Assembly (NCBI GenBank): GCA_037974965.1
Contig: JBBPFI010000010.1
Span: 620,001-684,000, forward strand
Length of the DNA stretch: 64,000 nucleotides
Reading direction: 5' to 3'
DNA from: Dacryopinax spathularia
Taxonomy: Eukaryota; Basidiomycota; Dacrymycetes; Dacrymycetales; Dacrymycetaceae
The position numbers and the translations under genes are program-made. The notes below the pieces were generated by a model, which saw nothing but the letters and a program-made list of their open reading frames with translations, made no database searches and had not been told where the DNA came from. Of this stretch, positions 44,701 to 55,859 are shown in pieces (within the stretch, counting starts at the first letter, position 1; every line of letters starts with the position of its first letter).

Positions 44701-45686
44701 TGTTGGAGCAGTTACAGGCTCAGGCTGTCGAACAACGCAACCTTATCAGTCAAATGCAGGAGGGTGAGTGCCTCGACGCGACCTAACCGGAAACACGTGA
44801 TTGATAATGTCTGTCCTCGTGTTTGCAGCATGGCGTGCGGAGGCAGACACAAGGCACTTCCAGACTCTTGAGGCCGTGAGGGAGACTGCAGCTCAGCAAG
44901 TGCCCTTCAACGTTCAAACTGTGTGTATCTCTCCCATCCTCCCTCAATGGCTTCAAAGTCTTATACGTCTGGTCCTCCCCCAAAGTACCTCAATGATTTC
45001 AGCAAAGCGCTCGCTGCAGAGGTTCGTCTCCTACTACAGGAGGTCGGCAAGCTCCGGGAAGAGCGTCGTGCATTACAATTGTACGTGGCTTTGCTAATGA
45101 GCGAGCTTCAGCGCCTAACGTTGTCCACAGCGAAATTGGCGAGCTCATGTGTCTGAAAGCCAAGCACGGGCCAGGTGGTGCATTCGCGCCCGAATTCCCT
45201 CTTCCTGACGTGAGTGCGACCAAATCTACAGTCATCGTCCAGCGCTGACAGCAGGATGCCTTTTCTAGAATAAGCCGCCTGCACCAGCTGCAGCGCCCCC
45301 TGCTCCGGAGCCCACGCCGCCCCCTCCCCCGGCGCCTGCGGCATGGCACCGCGTCCATGGCAAGGCCGAGCGTCCGCGCCGAGGCAAGAAGGCGAAGGAG
45401 GAAGCACCTGCGCCGGCCGCACCTCCCCCGCCGCCGCCTCAGCCCGCTGCATGGATCACGTGGCAGCGTAAGTGACCGAGACCCGTGTAGCGACCTAATC
45501 TCTAATCTGTCTGCAATAGCAAACCCAATGCTGCCTCAAGCTCCGCCCACCGCTCCCTCCACTACCGCATCGGCTCGCGTGCCCGGCGTATGTCCTCTCT
45601 GACCTCTGACGTCCAAATTCGCTAACGATTCCTAATAGCTGTTCGGCCCTCGCTCGCCTCACCGCTCTGGTGGCGACCTTCCTTAA
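32799..45686 (+). CDS. Giant disordered protein with PH-like domain and conserved coiled-coil C-terminus
   Basis: I read one gene from ATG 32,799 to stop 45,684-45,686 with at least 15 short introns, giving roughly 4,000 aa. The N-terminus (32,799-35,200) is Ser/Pro-rich and disordered. A compact domain follows (about 35,273-35,740), reading TGYLWYLNVHQSPPYEWYRARALLYPQTLVLTWL...ALVYQDGIERLGAESARERVRWVSAIWD. The terminal Trp helix and seven-strand-like pattern fit a PH domain. The middle is a mosaic of Pro/Glu-rich repeats, including seven copies of YPPLPESV[AP]ESS (37,253-37,542), Glu-Pro runs and a Gly-Pro-Met-rich GIPIPG region (40,560-41,000). The C-terminal part (43,200-45,270) is a long coiled coil, ending in a conserved block F-S-K-A-L-A-A-E-V-R-L-L-L-Q-E-V-G-K. 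I recognise that end from other agaricomycete orphan proteins. It could be a cell-cortex or vesicle scaffold. The single-gene reading is the weaker part of this call. Confidence 0.65.
37253..37542 (+). repeat. In-frame peptide repeat (YPPLPESV-AESS), 7 copies
   Basis: Seven 13-14-residue units (39-42 nt), synonymous positions diverged, so the peptide rather than the DNA seems conserved. Confidence 0.9.
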
Positions 45687-46128
45687 ACAAGACTTCGCTT
45701 GCCCTCTCTTTCCCTGTCTCATTTTCTGTAGTAGTCTCTTCTCTTTTCTCTCTCCTTTTTCTTGATAACCAGTTCACGAAGATTATGCCCTCTCATGACG
45801 TATTCCAATCTTGTATATGCCCCGAATATGAATAGGTTGAGCCTGAAGCGTTAGCTGCACTCGAGCGCGAGGGCGGGCGTTCGAGTGCGCCGCACTTCGA
45901 AAGCCTGCTTGGCCATCCCGAGGGTACTTACTCTCACTGGTCGCGCGAGCAGGGCCGTCTCATGACAAATTCCAGCGAATATACATTGCAGTCGGCCACT
46001 CCATCAGTTCACAGTTCACGACTTCAGCGACATGCACCATCATATTCATAGTCGACCATATCAGCCCGGACGCAATGATGTGTACATGATCATGTAGGAA
46101 GTGGGAAGCCCGTCTCTCCGACCACCAC
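45687..46128. other. Intergenic region, convergent 3' ends
   Basis: Between the giant gene's stop (+) and the eS17 stop (-). Contains a T/C-rich 3' UTR-like stretch after 45,690. No gene seen. Confidence 0.5.
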
Positions 46129-46765
46129 TCATGCCCTGGGCGCAGCACCAGGCACGGTCCTCCTCTCGCGTCTCGGCCTCTCAGCGGCAGCGAAGGCAGT
46201 GACGGGCTGGACGATGTTGACCTTGATGTCGGAGTTGAGGGCCGTAAGGAGGGCCTGCGCAAATATGTAAGTATGAAGCCGTTTGAGGGAGGGCGTGCAA
46301 GCAAGCGCACCTTGGTATCAGGATCCACATCAAGCCCCGCCTCGCCCACATCCAGCGCGGAAACCTCCGGCACGTAGTTATCCTTCCTCTCACGCTCCTC
46401 CTCCTGGAGCTTGAACGAGATACCCCGGACAGGCCCACGCTGAATGCGCTTCATCAAGTGGGTTGTGAACCCGGCGATCTTGTTCCTCAGCCGCTTGGAG
46501 GGGATGACAGCGACCTCATCCGCGAGCCGCTTGTTCGTGTGGAAGTCGAGCGTCAGCCGCGGGTAGTATTTCTCGATAAGGATGCGCGAGGCGCGCTTGA
46601 CGGTCTTGGTGCGGACGCGGCCCTACAAAGGGATTTAGCATGTAGTCCAACCATTCCGGATGATAATGGAGAGAAGCGCGGGACATCCGTAGACAGCCAG
46701 TACGATGGCAGACGATAGAACATCCCAGTAGCATTCCCCCAGCAATAACGAAGTATACTGACCAT
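46129..46765 (-). CDS. RPS17: 40S ribosomal protein eS17
   Basis: Exon 1 contributes only the initiator ATG (46,763-46,765). A GT-AG intron of about 137 nt then leads to [23 protein letters not shown], continuing as [67 protein letters not shown] second intron separates the last exon ([21 protein letters not shown]...GAAPRA, stop 46,129-46,131). Identity with eukaryotic eS17 is unmistakable in the [12 protein letters not shown] and [19 protein letters not shown] blocks. An ATG-only first coding exon is common in ribosomal protein genes. Confidence 0.96.
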
Positions 46766-47961
46766 TTTTGCGAGAGTGTCGGGGACTTGACGGACGGTTG
46801 GCTGAGGACGGCGACGGCGAGCAGCGTAGTATTGCCCTTCAGGGAGGGAGAGGTGGAACGGAAGCAACGAGGAAAAGAACTGTACAGTTGCACCATACTT
46901 AGGACGCCACAAGTTGCACTGCCACTGACTGCGACATTGTCAGGGATGAGCCTCTGTAGCTCATCGACCGTAGTCGCACCGAGAATACATAGATGATGAT
47001 GATGCAACCCTCTATTTGGTTTACATCTCCAATACATGGGATCTGCTTTGTGTCTGTCTTCGCCTCCCTTGAACTGCTCTAGCGAAACTGCCGTCGGCCC
47101 TTTATCAGACTCGCATTCGACTGCCTTCATTGTCGCTTCCCAATCACTTCCCCCCGCTCGGGGTGGTCGCGAATTGTTGCCCACGCATGTACTCGATACA
47201 TCGCCAAGAACGCATCCTATCGCAGAACACGATTGGTACTTTTCTATAGATTATTCCTCGTAAGTGTCTTCCCTGACGCAAAGGAGCACTGGCGCATAGG
47301 CAGGACAAAGGAACGACAGGGGAAGCCCTCCTTACAGAATGTTGCGGAGCAGCTTCACATGAGTGGCCTAGCCCAGACGAGGGCTCACAGACTGCTTGAC
47401 TTGATCAGTCTGTGGGGTGAGAAGGTGTTCTGAGCGTAGTCAGGAGACGACAACCACAGTAGACACTAAATGATGCGCCGTGCAGAAATCTTTCCGGCAC
47501 AAGATTCTCGGTCAAAATTCCTGGAAGCGCTTAACTGCCGGGTGCTCCCCTCTATTGAGGCTGTCGGACTTCCAGTATGTTAATTTCAGTAGGTTGTTCG
47601 AGCACCGAGACACCGTAAATGCCAGCGGCCCATGGACGCCCGATCAGCTCCCGATTACGGTCTGATCGGCCCGACGAGCCGGGCTCAGTCTAACCCAAGG
47701 GCTGGACGCCGAAGATTAGGATCATCAAGTCCATCAATATCGCAGCAAGCACGAGAACCGGGCTGGCAAGCTTGCAACACCGCTGTCGGACCTAGGTCAT
47801 CAATCTCGAGAGGAGTGAAACCATGTCCGACCGAAGCATCAGTCCTCGGGCCGCAAAAGGTTATGCGACCCTGCCAGCACCAGCACACAGCGTGCGGTAT
47901 ACAACTCCTGATCCATACCATCGAGCTGTTCTCTTGGCCGATCAAGGTCAGATAGAACAAG
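46766..47961. other. Intergenic region, no supported gene
   Basis: 1.2 kb between the divergent eS17 gene and the first kinase. It should hold both promoters. A TC-rich stretch flanks the eS17 start. No protein-coding potential with recognised motifs. Confidence 0.45.
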
Positions 47962-49204
47962 ATGCTTGAAGCTATGGCAACCGGGGTGGTGGAATATGCC
48001 CCTCAAATGGACCATCTACGCTTCAAAGTGGTCGAGCCGAAGGAAGAGATGAGCACGGACTGGATGGTTACATATGCGTGCGTATTGTCCTCTTAGACGC
48101 TGAGTGCTGGATCTGATTGTAGAACAGCAAGAAGGTCGCGTCTGATAAACAAGAGTCTGACTTGATCAATCTCCTTCGATCCGTTGAGGACCTCTCACCT
48201 CACATCACCGGGGTGTCCGAGATGCAGAGGGCGTCCGGCGCAAGGGGCACGATATGGGAGGGGAGATACAAGAACGCGCCGGTAGCCTTGAAGACGATCA
48301 TTCAGACCAGGCCGGGAAAGCAAGTGAGCATCTTGGTTTTGTCCTGCTAGCGAATCTTGTTGCTGATTCCCGCTCAGGTTAAGCATCTCATCAGAGAGCT
48401 TGAGAGCTGGCGCCGCCTGCACAACCCCAATATTGTTGAGCTTCTGGGTCTATACAACTATGGCGCCTATGGCCCCGCCATGGTTGCGCCGTGGATGGAC
48501 TTTGGAAACCTGAGGGACTACCTAAAAACAACGGCTCAGGCGGCATATAAGAAGCTGGTGCGAGGCAATCAAAGCGTGCAGTCAGCGCTTGTTCCGCTGA
48601 CTCTATCTCTCAGCTACTCGATATTGGGAACGGCCTGGTTTACCTGCACTCCCTTAGACCAGCTGTTGTTCACGGGGACCTCAGAGCCGTAAGTCGCGAA
48701 GTTTCGCCATGTACCCTCTCCTGACTACGACAACAGGCTAATGTGCTCGTCGGAGCGCATCATGAAGCGCGCTTGGCTGACTTCGGCTTGGCGAGCATAT
48801 TACACGAGTCTGAAGAGGTTGGCGAGGATGAAGATGATGTCTCTCATTCTAGATCTGAAACAAGCGGCAATCCTCGCTGGATGTCGCCCGAACGCCTCAT
48901 TCCAGAGAACTACAACTTGACGCGCCACACCGCAATTTGTCCCGCTTCTGATACGTGGTCGTTCGGCATGGTCGTATACGAGATGTATACCGGCTTAGTC
49001 CCCTTTCAATATCTGGGACACGCGGTATATTCCATCGGGCTGGCTATCCTGGAAGGAAAACGACCTCAGTACCCCGAGGATATGGTCGGTAAGCCAGCGA
49101 TGGAGCCTGCGCTCCGGGGGATTGTTGAACAGTGCTGGAGGCAGGAGTGGAATGAGCGGCCAAGTGCAGCTGGGCTTGTCGAGAGTCTTAAGGCGCTGTT
49201 GTAA
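47962..49204 (+). CDS. TKL-type protein kinase, catalytically complete (K1)
   Basis: The ATG at 47,962 opens an N-terminal helical part, and exons join cleanly through the kinase fold. Visible blocks are GTIWEGRYKN-APVALKTI (ATP-binding Lys), LIRELESWRRLHNPNIVELLGLY (alpha-C and hinge approach), MDFGNLRDYL, LVYLHSLRPAVVHGDLRAANVLV (catalytic loop), LADFGLA (metal-binding DFG), GNPRWMSPERL (activation segment/APE-like), DTWSFGMVVYEMYTGLVPF, and RQEWNERPSAAGLVESL (C-lobe end). The catalytic loop reads H-G-D rather than H-R-D, common in basidiomycete TKL kinases, and the Asp is present. It is therefore likely an active Ser/Thr (possibly dual-specificity) kinase. First of four related genes in tandem. 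Confidence 0.88.
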
Positions 49205-49539
49205 CTCAGATGTACGACCCACGATACTTGTGCCGGGAGCCGTGTGGAGGTTGACAGGTTGTTCACAAGGGCCCCCATTCAGCCGATTATCTCTTGTACA
49301 GGTCCTACAGGCTCCTTTGGACTAGAGGCAAGCTCTTTCAAACGGCGTGCACCTCATTCGCTTTTCGGCCCGGCAGAGTGGCTGTGAAGAAGCGCGGCCG
49401 AATATAGAGGTACGCATCAGCGATTGACGGTTGTCCGCTGTTTGTCGTTCAATAATGGACACCTCGACCCTGGGCGCCAGCATGTCGTTAGGAGCTTCAA
49501 CTACACGCCCTAAAGTCAACAACCACAAGCTCTACTGCC
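49205..49539. other. Intergenic region between kinases K1 and K2
   Basis: 335 bp; no gene or named element seen. Confidence 0.5.
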
Positions 49540-51206
49540 ATGTCCTCATTTTCCCACTCTGTCCGTATGTTCACAGGAAGCAATCACTTGGAAGCCATTG
49601 CTGCCCTCATCAACTCTGGCGATGATGTCCACAAGGCCGAGGAAACGTTGACGGCATTCGTAACGGCGAATAGGAGAAGGAATAGGGACGATGCCTACAT
49701 CGTAGAAAAAATAGAGCGAATCGAGGTAATATTAGGCTATTTCTCCTATAACATTGCACTGATGGGCGAACAATCAGAGAGCCTTTCTCGTTGACCCATC
49801 CTTGCATCCAGCTTTCCATCTGGTTCGCCAAAGAGAAGGGCTTCCTCAAAGTCAGGTCCTCCCAAAGCAGGATGATCCAAGAGGGGCACATCGGTCGAGA
49901 GCCGCCGGCTCAACTGAGGATCCACTTCCAAGTCCGCGAATGGAACCGGAACCCCATCGATGGGTTCCTCCTATCGAATCGAGTCCTCCAGACTCGGCTC
50001 GTTCTTCAAAGGGCACGTCGCTTGTGTCCGAGACGCAGCCGTTCCTTGACAAGCTGCCCGCTCCTTCTACACATTACGGTCACGCCGACACGAGAGTTCC
50101 GAAGCCGCTGCAAGTGCTGTTACCAGGGGTTGAGATCTCCGACATAAAGGCTGACTTCAACCTCCGCATCTGGGATGGCATGAAGAACGGCAAGAAAGTG
50201 GTCATCAAACCGATAAGACTCTCTCCCAGATACCGGAGTTTAGCGGATGCACCGGTATGTTGTCACGGAGATGATAGGCAAACTGGATACCAAAGTTGAT
50301 GGAGGCACATCTAGCTCCTTTTCCGGGAGCGTCTTAAGCAGCTTACCGATCGCAATCTACCTAAGGAGTACGTGGTACCAGCTGATGGAGTGTGGGTCGA
50401 AGAAGGTCTCATGAGCTTATGCCTGCTTTCTCCCTGGATGGAGAATGGAAACGTCCTTCAGTATATGAAGGCGGGGGACCCTCATGCATCTCCGTTTCGA
50501 TCTGTGTGTCCCTCGCCTTTCTTGCGCCAGCACGAAGTGACAAACAAACTCAGGTGGTTGACGTAGCGCAAGCACTCAAGTATTTACACACCGCTGTTCC
50601 ACCAATCGTGCACGGGAATCTGAAAGGGGTGCGTGTGCACTGTACGCTGATTACCATCGAGTTTAACGTTTGGTGCTACAGACCAATATTCTCATCAACT
50701 CTGTAGGAGAGGCCGCCCTGTGCGATTTCGACTTATCAAGTTATACTCTTGACGAGGGCGATCATTTTTCAGAAATGTCATCAACCGACGTCACGAGTAA
50801 TGTGCGATGGCTATCACCCGAACGGATCGCTCCCGACAGATGCGGAACGACGGTAGCCGGGTCTATCACGCCGGCGGCTGACATGTACTCTTTCGGCATG
50901 GTAATCTACGAGATAATGACGGATCGGAAGCCCTTCCACAACCTCAAGAACCCCTTCGTGATCGCCATGCGAATTTTAGAGGGTGAACGACCCGTTCATA
51001 CAGCGGGAACGCAAGATCCCGAGCTCGATTTACTGTGGAGCGTCGCTAGGCGCTGTTGGGCACCAACACCAGAAGGTCGACCAAAGGCGACGCACGTCGT
51101 CCACGGCCTGATGGAACATCTGCAGTATACCGAGGGGCTTGCTACGTACTTCGAAACGGGCCAAGACTCCGACAGCTCTCCAACATCACAAGAAGGTGGG
51201 CGATGA
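49540..51206 (+). CDS. TKL-type pseudokinase (K2)
   Basis: The start ATG at 49,540 gives an N-terminal helical segment (about 65 residues) and a Pro/Ser linker, then the kinase fold: DFNLRIWDGMKNGKKVVIKPI (Lys kept), MENGNVLQYM, ALKYLHTAVPPIVHGNLKGTNILI, ALCDFDLSS, NVRWLSPERI, DMYSFGMVIYEIMTDRKPF, and RRCWAPTPEGRPKATHVVHGL. The catalytic-loop Asp is replaced by Asn (H-G-N) and the DFG motif by D-F-D, so phosphotransfer is unlikely. The exons are otherwise intact with sensible introns, and the rest of the C-lobe is conserved, so the gene looks like a maintained pseudokinase rather than a decaying copy. Confidence 0.85.
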
Positions 51207-51701
51207 GGAGTGGGGAAGCGAGGCTGGACGTCTTGGTTATGATAACGTCCACTGAGTTGGCTGGTTCAGGTGATGATTCCTTGAAGAAACACAAGAACTG
51301 AGAGCACGAACCCCGACTACATAATCACAACCTTCCCCCACTTTCGCGAACTGTTTCCATCCTTGTTTCTATCCGGCTATGTTCCTCCGATTTGCTATCT
51401 TGCTCAAGCAACCCTCCTCTCTGTTCCTGTCCGGCAGTTCATGAGTACAGATAACGAGTTTTCCGTCTCCAAGATTGTTTTACTGGTGCTTATCTCACCC
51501 TCTCCCCTGAAAAGGGAACTCGAGTGCCTCTGCTACGTGTATGTACATCCAACGTGTGCTCGCTACCCGGCATTTGAAGGACCGATCGCATGAGACAAAC
51601 CGGAGCTAGACTGTGACCGGTATATCAATGGTCCCTTTCGCCCCTTCCAACTCGCTGAGACAGCTTGACCGGGAACACCTATCTACCCCTATCTCTACAT
51701 A
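51207..51701. other. Intergenic region between K2 and K3
   Basis: 495 bp; probable promoter of K3. No gene seen. Confidence 0.5.
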
Positions 51702-52806
51702 ATGTCAGATGTGGAACAACGACATGCACAACCTTCTGGTCAACCTCGACATGATGATGGAAGTGACCCCTACGAAGACCTCAGGCGGACCTTACCCACC
51801 ATCGCACCGGAGATGCCCTATAAGGATGGAGTCGTCGCGGTCAAGGTGGGCGGCAGCCTGGACATACCCACCGGATACTATCAAGGTAGCCTAGTCGCGC
51901 TCAAGCCACTTCGATTGGTTTCGAATGCATCCTCTCCCGATACAGTGAAGGCCAGTTCTTACCTCTTTCTTCTCGCGGTATGGCACCCGTGAACTTACCA
52001 TGGCGTCTGTTCAGACCACAGCGGTGATTTTGACGCAGCTCATGTCGCTCACCCATCCGAATGTTCTTCGATTGCACGGCGTCTGCGACATACGGCCCTA
52101 CAGACTCTCCTTGATACTGCCGTACATGGAAGAAGGGAATGTGATTCAATATCTGCAAAGAAATCCGGACGCTTCCCGTCTGTCCCTGGTGCGCTTATGA
52201 GCTGACTCTGCGCAAAGTCCCGCTGACTGCCCTCCATCAGATCCGCGACATTTCGGAAGGACTCCACTACCTGCACTCACACGGCGTAGTCCATGGCAAC
52301 CTTAAGCCAGTACGTAGACACTATACGGGAATGGTTTGATGTCGACCATATTTTCACAGCCGAACGTGCTCATTACTTCGTCGGGTCAAGCCTGTCTTGC
52401 CGACTTCGGACTCGCTCTACTTCAGGCGATGCAAGACTTCGACGAGACATCCCAACTCAGCAAGGCGTGGGTAGCTTTGCGATGGCTGGCCCCAGAGCGG
52501 CTTCTCCCTGAAGAGTACGGCATGACGCTGTCCGACTCCGTAGCTCCCCCGTCGGACGCCTACTCTTTCGGTCTAGTGGCATACACTATCTATACCGGGA
52601 AAAGGCCATTCCACCGCTTCAGCGATGCTTCAGCTCTCTTGCGAACTATGGCCGGCGAGCGCCCCCCTCGACCATCGGAGCAACAAGCGCATCGGCAGAT
52701 CATGGGAGATGCGATGTGGAGTCTTTTGACAGACTGCTGGAAGGCAGCTCCAAACGAGCGACCAACATCGAAGGAGATCCTTCACAGACTGCGTAGCATG
52801 CATTAG
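51702..52806 (+). CDS. TKL-type kinase-like protein, probable pseudokinase (K3)
   Basis: The start ATG at 51,702 gives MSDVEQRHAQPS..., with IAPEMPYKDG-VVAVKVGG, YQGSLVALKPLRL (Lys kept), LMSLTHPNVLRLHGVCDI, MEEGNVIQYLQ, GLHYLHSHGVVHGNLKPPNVLI, CLADFGLALL, ALRWLAPERLL, DAYSFGLVAYTIYTGKRPF and AAPNERPTSKEILHRL. DFG is intact, but the catalytic Asp of the H-[RG]-D motif is Asn. It is most similar to K4 (the IAPEMPYKD and YQG--ALKPL--VSN blocks). Confidence 0.85.
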
Positions 52807-53323
52807 TCTGGGCTTTGAGGAGGTGTTGTGAGGACTCTGAAGAGGCAAATAGGCACTCGATGGTGCTTTGTACAGGTACCTTCCGCTCTCAACCGACATC
52901 AGCGGTAATGTTCGATGGCTGCCACCTGAGCGAATCGGATGCTGCGCGTGCGGACGAATGGGGGTTACAAGGAAGGCCACCTGTTGTCTTGAAATCAAGT
53001 CATGGACGGCGTTCATTCGTCTAGGAACAGGCTCGAGGGACAGAGGAACGAAGGGATGCAGGATCCATAGTCACCAAGACACCGACGCGGCGTTCCATTC
53101 CTTCCTTTTTCCTTGAGTAACTTTCAGTCTATGATGGTAATACAACAAATATGCATGAGCGATAAAGATGCCCGTCAACCAGTCGAAATACTCGCGTTTG
53201 GCCCATAATTCTAAAGCATCCAACTCCCGTCGCGGTCCCAGCCCCATTCCTCCGTGTATGGAGATCACTCCCTCGTCCCAGACGTTCAACCCTCCAAGCC
53301 CGACATAGTTGCATGGAAGAGAA
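52807..53323. other. Spacer holding a kinase relic and 3' flank of BNA1
   Basis: Contains a short recognisable kinase fragment (about 52,868-52,960) and nothing else of note. Confidence 0.5.
52868..52960 (+). pseudogene. Kinase activation-segment relic
   Basis: Reads STDISGNVRWLPPERIG, closely resembling the activation segment of K2 (STDVTSNVRWLSPERIA). No catalytic loop precedes it and no C-lobe follows in frame. A leftover from tandem duplication or unequal crossing-over in the kinase cluster. Confidence 0.75.
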
Positions 53324-53971
53324 TCATTTGGGCGGCGCCACCCAACCACACTCGCATTTCCTCAGATCTGCATTCTCTTGCCATCGCCGGATGACGGGCT
53401 TGAGCTGCGAGCCTAGGTCGGTAACGTGGAAGGCTTCTTCCCGGATGATATGCGGTCCTTTGTGAGGCGAGGACGGGGATCGGCAGTACCATCGCAGACG
53501 ATCTGTACCGCCGGTCAGTGTGAATGAATAAGGAGCGAGATCCGGGAAGATAAGACGCACCGACACTCTTCTCCGGCCTCTTACGCTCGATGACAACCCC
53601 GACAGTGTTGGCGAAGCGGACAGGGTTGTGCGGCGTATTCGCAGGGAGGAGGAACATCTCTCCCTCCTTGATTGGTACATCCCTGAACTCTTGTCCATCC
53701 ACAACGCGGAGTAGCATATCCCCCCGATGTTGGTAGAACCATTCCTGTCGCATTCGGTCAGCATGCTGCACTGCGGTGTGGGTAGCAAGGCATGAGAGCA
53801 ATGACGAACCTCTGTCTCGTTAACATGATAGTCGTTTCTTTCATTCGGACCTCCGACGGCCATGACGATGAAGTCGCCTCCGTCATACAGGCAGAAGTTG
53901 TTGACGGGCGGAGCGAGCTTGTCGCTGTTCTCGCTGAGCCATTTGGGCAGGTTGAGCGGTGGGGGGATCAT
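53324..53971 (-). CDS. BNA1: 3-hydroxyanthranilate 3,4-dioxygenase
   Basis: The start ATG at 53,969-53,971 ([25 protein letters not shown]) and stop at 53,324-53,326 enclose three exons. The cupin iron-binding residues are visible: [22 protein letters not shown] carries the first His and the Glu, and [26 protein letters not shown] carries the second His. The C-terminal part has the conserved WYC...[22 protein letters not shown] and ends RKCECGWV. The enzyme opens the ring of 3-hydroxyanthranilate in the kynurenine route to quinolinate and NAD. It lies inverted inside the kinase cluster. Confidence 0.95.
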   Translation of the reverse strand: MIPPPLNLPKWLSENSDKLAPPVNNFCLYDGGDFIVMAVGGPNERNDYHVNETEVRHCSHALLPTPQCSMLTECDRNGSTNIGGICYSALWMDKSSGMYQSRRERCSSSLRIRRTTLSASPTLSGLSSSVRGRRRVSVRLIFPDLAPYSFTLTGGTDRLRWYCRSPSSPHKGPHIIREEAFHVTDLGSQLKPVIRRWQENADLRKCECGWVAPPK

Positions 53972-54745
53972 CTTCCTTCGACACCGGCTGCTGGAGTGGG
54001 TGCGAGTGATGGTTGACGTGCCAAATAGGCGAGCAGCGTGTTGTGTAGGATGGTAGATGATGTGTACGTTATTCAGAGAAGGTGCTGGCAAGATATTAGG
54101 ATAATGTTATTGTAAGCATGCAGTGGGATGTCGATATTTCGAGTGGCGCAGGGTAGGCTTACACACCGTCCACGCCGGCCGATAAGCGATTCGTCCGCGG
54201 CCCTTGACCGAGCTCGTCGTCGTCCGCGCATCCGGCGGCGGAGGAACGTTCAGTTCCTCGTCGGCGGTTAGCTGGCCCTCGTCGTAGCTGACAACGAGTG
54301 GTAGACCAGGGACAGCGAGCGGACGTCATCTTCCTTCTGGACATTCCCACGTTCTCGGGGACCATCCTGCAATCGTCTTCTGCAATTCCCTGTTGTCCCC
54401 GCCTTCGCATTACGCGACCCCATCCAAACGGACCGCAACAACGGTTACTCTCCTCCATCAGCACCAAGGGAGTAAGAGCGTACAGGCCTGCTAGTGCTCC
54501 CTAGGTGGGGAACGCTGTCTCCAAGACCCAGGTGGTGCTATATCTGTCTTCTCTTCCTCGCATCTGTGTTCCTTTCCTGGCCAGAGAAGGCCGCATCTCC
54601 CCTACGCAGCTGTGTATATCACCTGTCGACGTGACCATCTCCACGCTGAAGCTCAGGCGAAGGGCACACCTTGTGTTCGGGTATATCGATGATCTCTATA
54701 CCGACTTGATCTGTATACCGCCTTTGCTGGGTTTTATCCATGATC
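53972..54745. other. Divergent region carrying half of an old duplication
   Basis: Between BNA1 and K4. The part 54,125-54,600 is recognisably related to 56,020-56,500 (see that entry). No intact gene. Confidence 0.6.
54125..54600 (+). repeat. Ancient segmental duplication, copy A
   Basis: Shares blocks with 56,020-56,500 in order: TGTCGATATT...GTGGCGCA, TAGGCTTACACA, CCGGCCGATA, TTC[GA]TCCGCGGCC, GGCGGA[GA][GC]AACGTTC, GACATTCCCA, GGTGCTATATCTG. Overall similarity is moderate, with indels. It contains an in-frame stop in the frame that is open in copy B. Confidence 0.7.
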
Positions 54746-55859
54746 ATGTCTGTCTCACACGGGCAGCACGAGCCCTTCATCAGCCCTCGTTCCCGGAACG
54801 ACCCGGTCCTGTACCGCAACCTCAGGCAGAATCTCCTATCCGTCGCGCCAGAAATGCCCTATAAGGACGAGTGACGCCTGCCGACACTATCAATGCTTAT
54901 ACACTCCCAATCTCAACAGGATATTATCAAGGAAGGAAGATTGCGCTCAAGCCTCTGAAGCTGGTCTCGAACTTTTCTCCTCCAGAGAAGATCAAGGTAT
55001 GCCGTCTTTATTCTGATCAATACAGCCCAATGCTCACGGAAACGCCGCACTCTGTAGGCTATCGCCGAGATCGTCAACGAGCTGATGACGCTCTCTCATC
55101 CGAATATCCTGCCTATCTACGGTCTGTCGGACATTGGACCGTATAGTCTCTCGTTGATCTCGCCCTGCGTGGAGAACGGCAATATCATCGACTATCTCAA
55201 CCAGAATGCTGAGGCATCGCGCTTGCCTTTAGTACGTAGGTTCTCTGAAGCTTGCTAAGTCCACAAGATTGAAGCGTGATGTAGGTGCTGGATATTGCGG
55301 AAGGACTGGAGTACCTACACTCGAATGGGGTGGTACACGGTCGCCTTAAACCTGTATGTGGATGTTTCACTCACGTCGCATGTCCGAGTCTAACCCCGCA
55401 TTCAAGTGGAACGTCCTAATCCTCCCCTCGGGCCGAGCGTGTCTGTCCGACTACGGACTCGGCATACACCAATCAGAGCAAGAAATGAGGGAATCAACCC
55501 TCACAAGCAAATTCTGGGAAGGGATGCGCTGGCAGCCGCCCGAACGACTCCTCCCCGAACGATACGGCGTCACCCTCGCCGAATCAATCTTGCCCGGCGG
55601 GGATATCTACTCGTTCGCGCTGGTCGTGTACGAGATGTATACGAGTAAACGGCCGTTCTCGGACACGAAGATCGCTTTCCAGATCGTTTTCTGGGTCCTT
55701 GCTGGCGAGCGTCCTACCCGACCCGAGAACCAAACTGGATCGAAACCCATGGGCGATGGGATGTGGGCGTTGCTGCAGGAGTGCTGGAAACCGGCCTGGC
55801 GCGATCGTCCGACCGTGACTGAGGTTGTCAACAGGTTGCGTGCTCCTCCTGATACGTAA
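54746..55859 (+). pseudogene. TKL-type pseudokinase with frameshift (K4)
   Basis: The ATG at 54,746 gives MSVSHGQHEPFIS...SVAPEMPYKDE and then an immediate stop at 54,871-54,873. The homologous reading resumes one frame over (INAYTLPISTGYYQGRKIALKPLKLVSN), so a one-base-class frameshift separates the N-terminus from the kinase body when compared with K3. The body then reads well: LMTLSHPNILPIYGL, VENGNIIDYLNQN, GLEYLHSNGVVHGRLKP, CLSDYGLGI, GMRWQPPERLL, DIYSFALVVYEMYTSKRPF, RDRPTVTEVVNRL. The catalytic Asp is Arg (H-G-R) and DFG is D-Y-G. With both motifs lost it cannot be an active kinase. Either a decaying pseudogene, or a pseudokinase using a downstream start. Confidence 0.8.
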
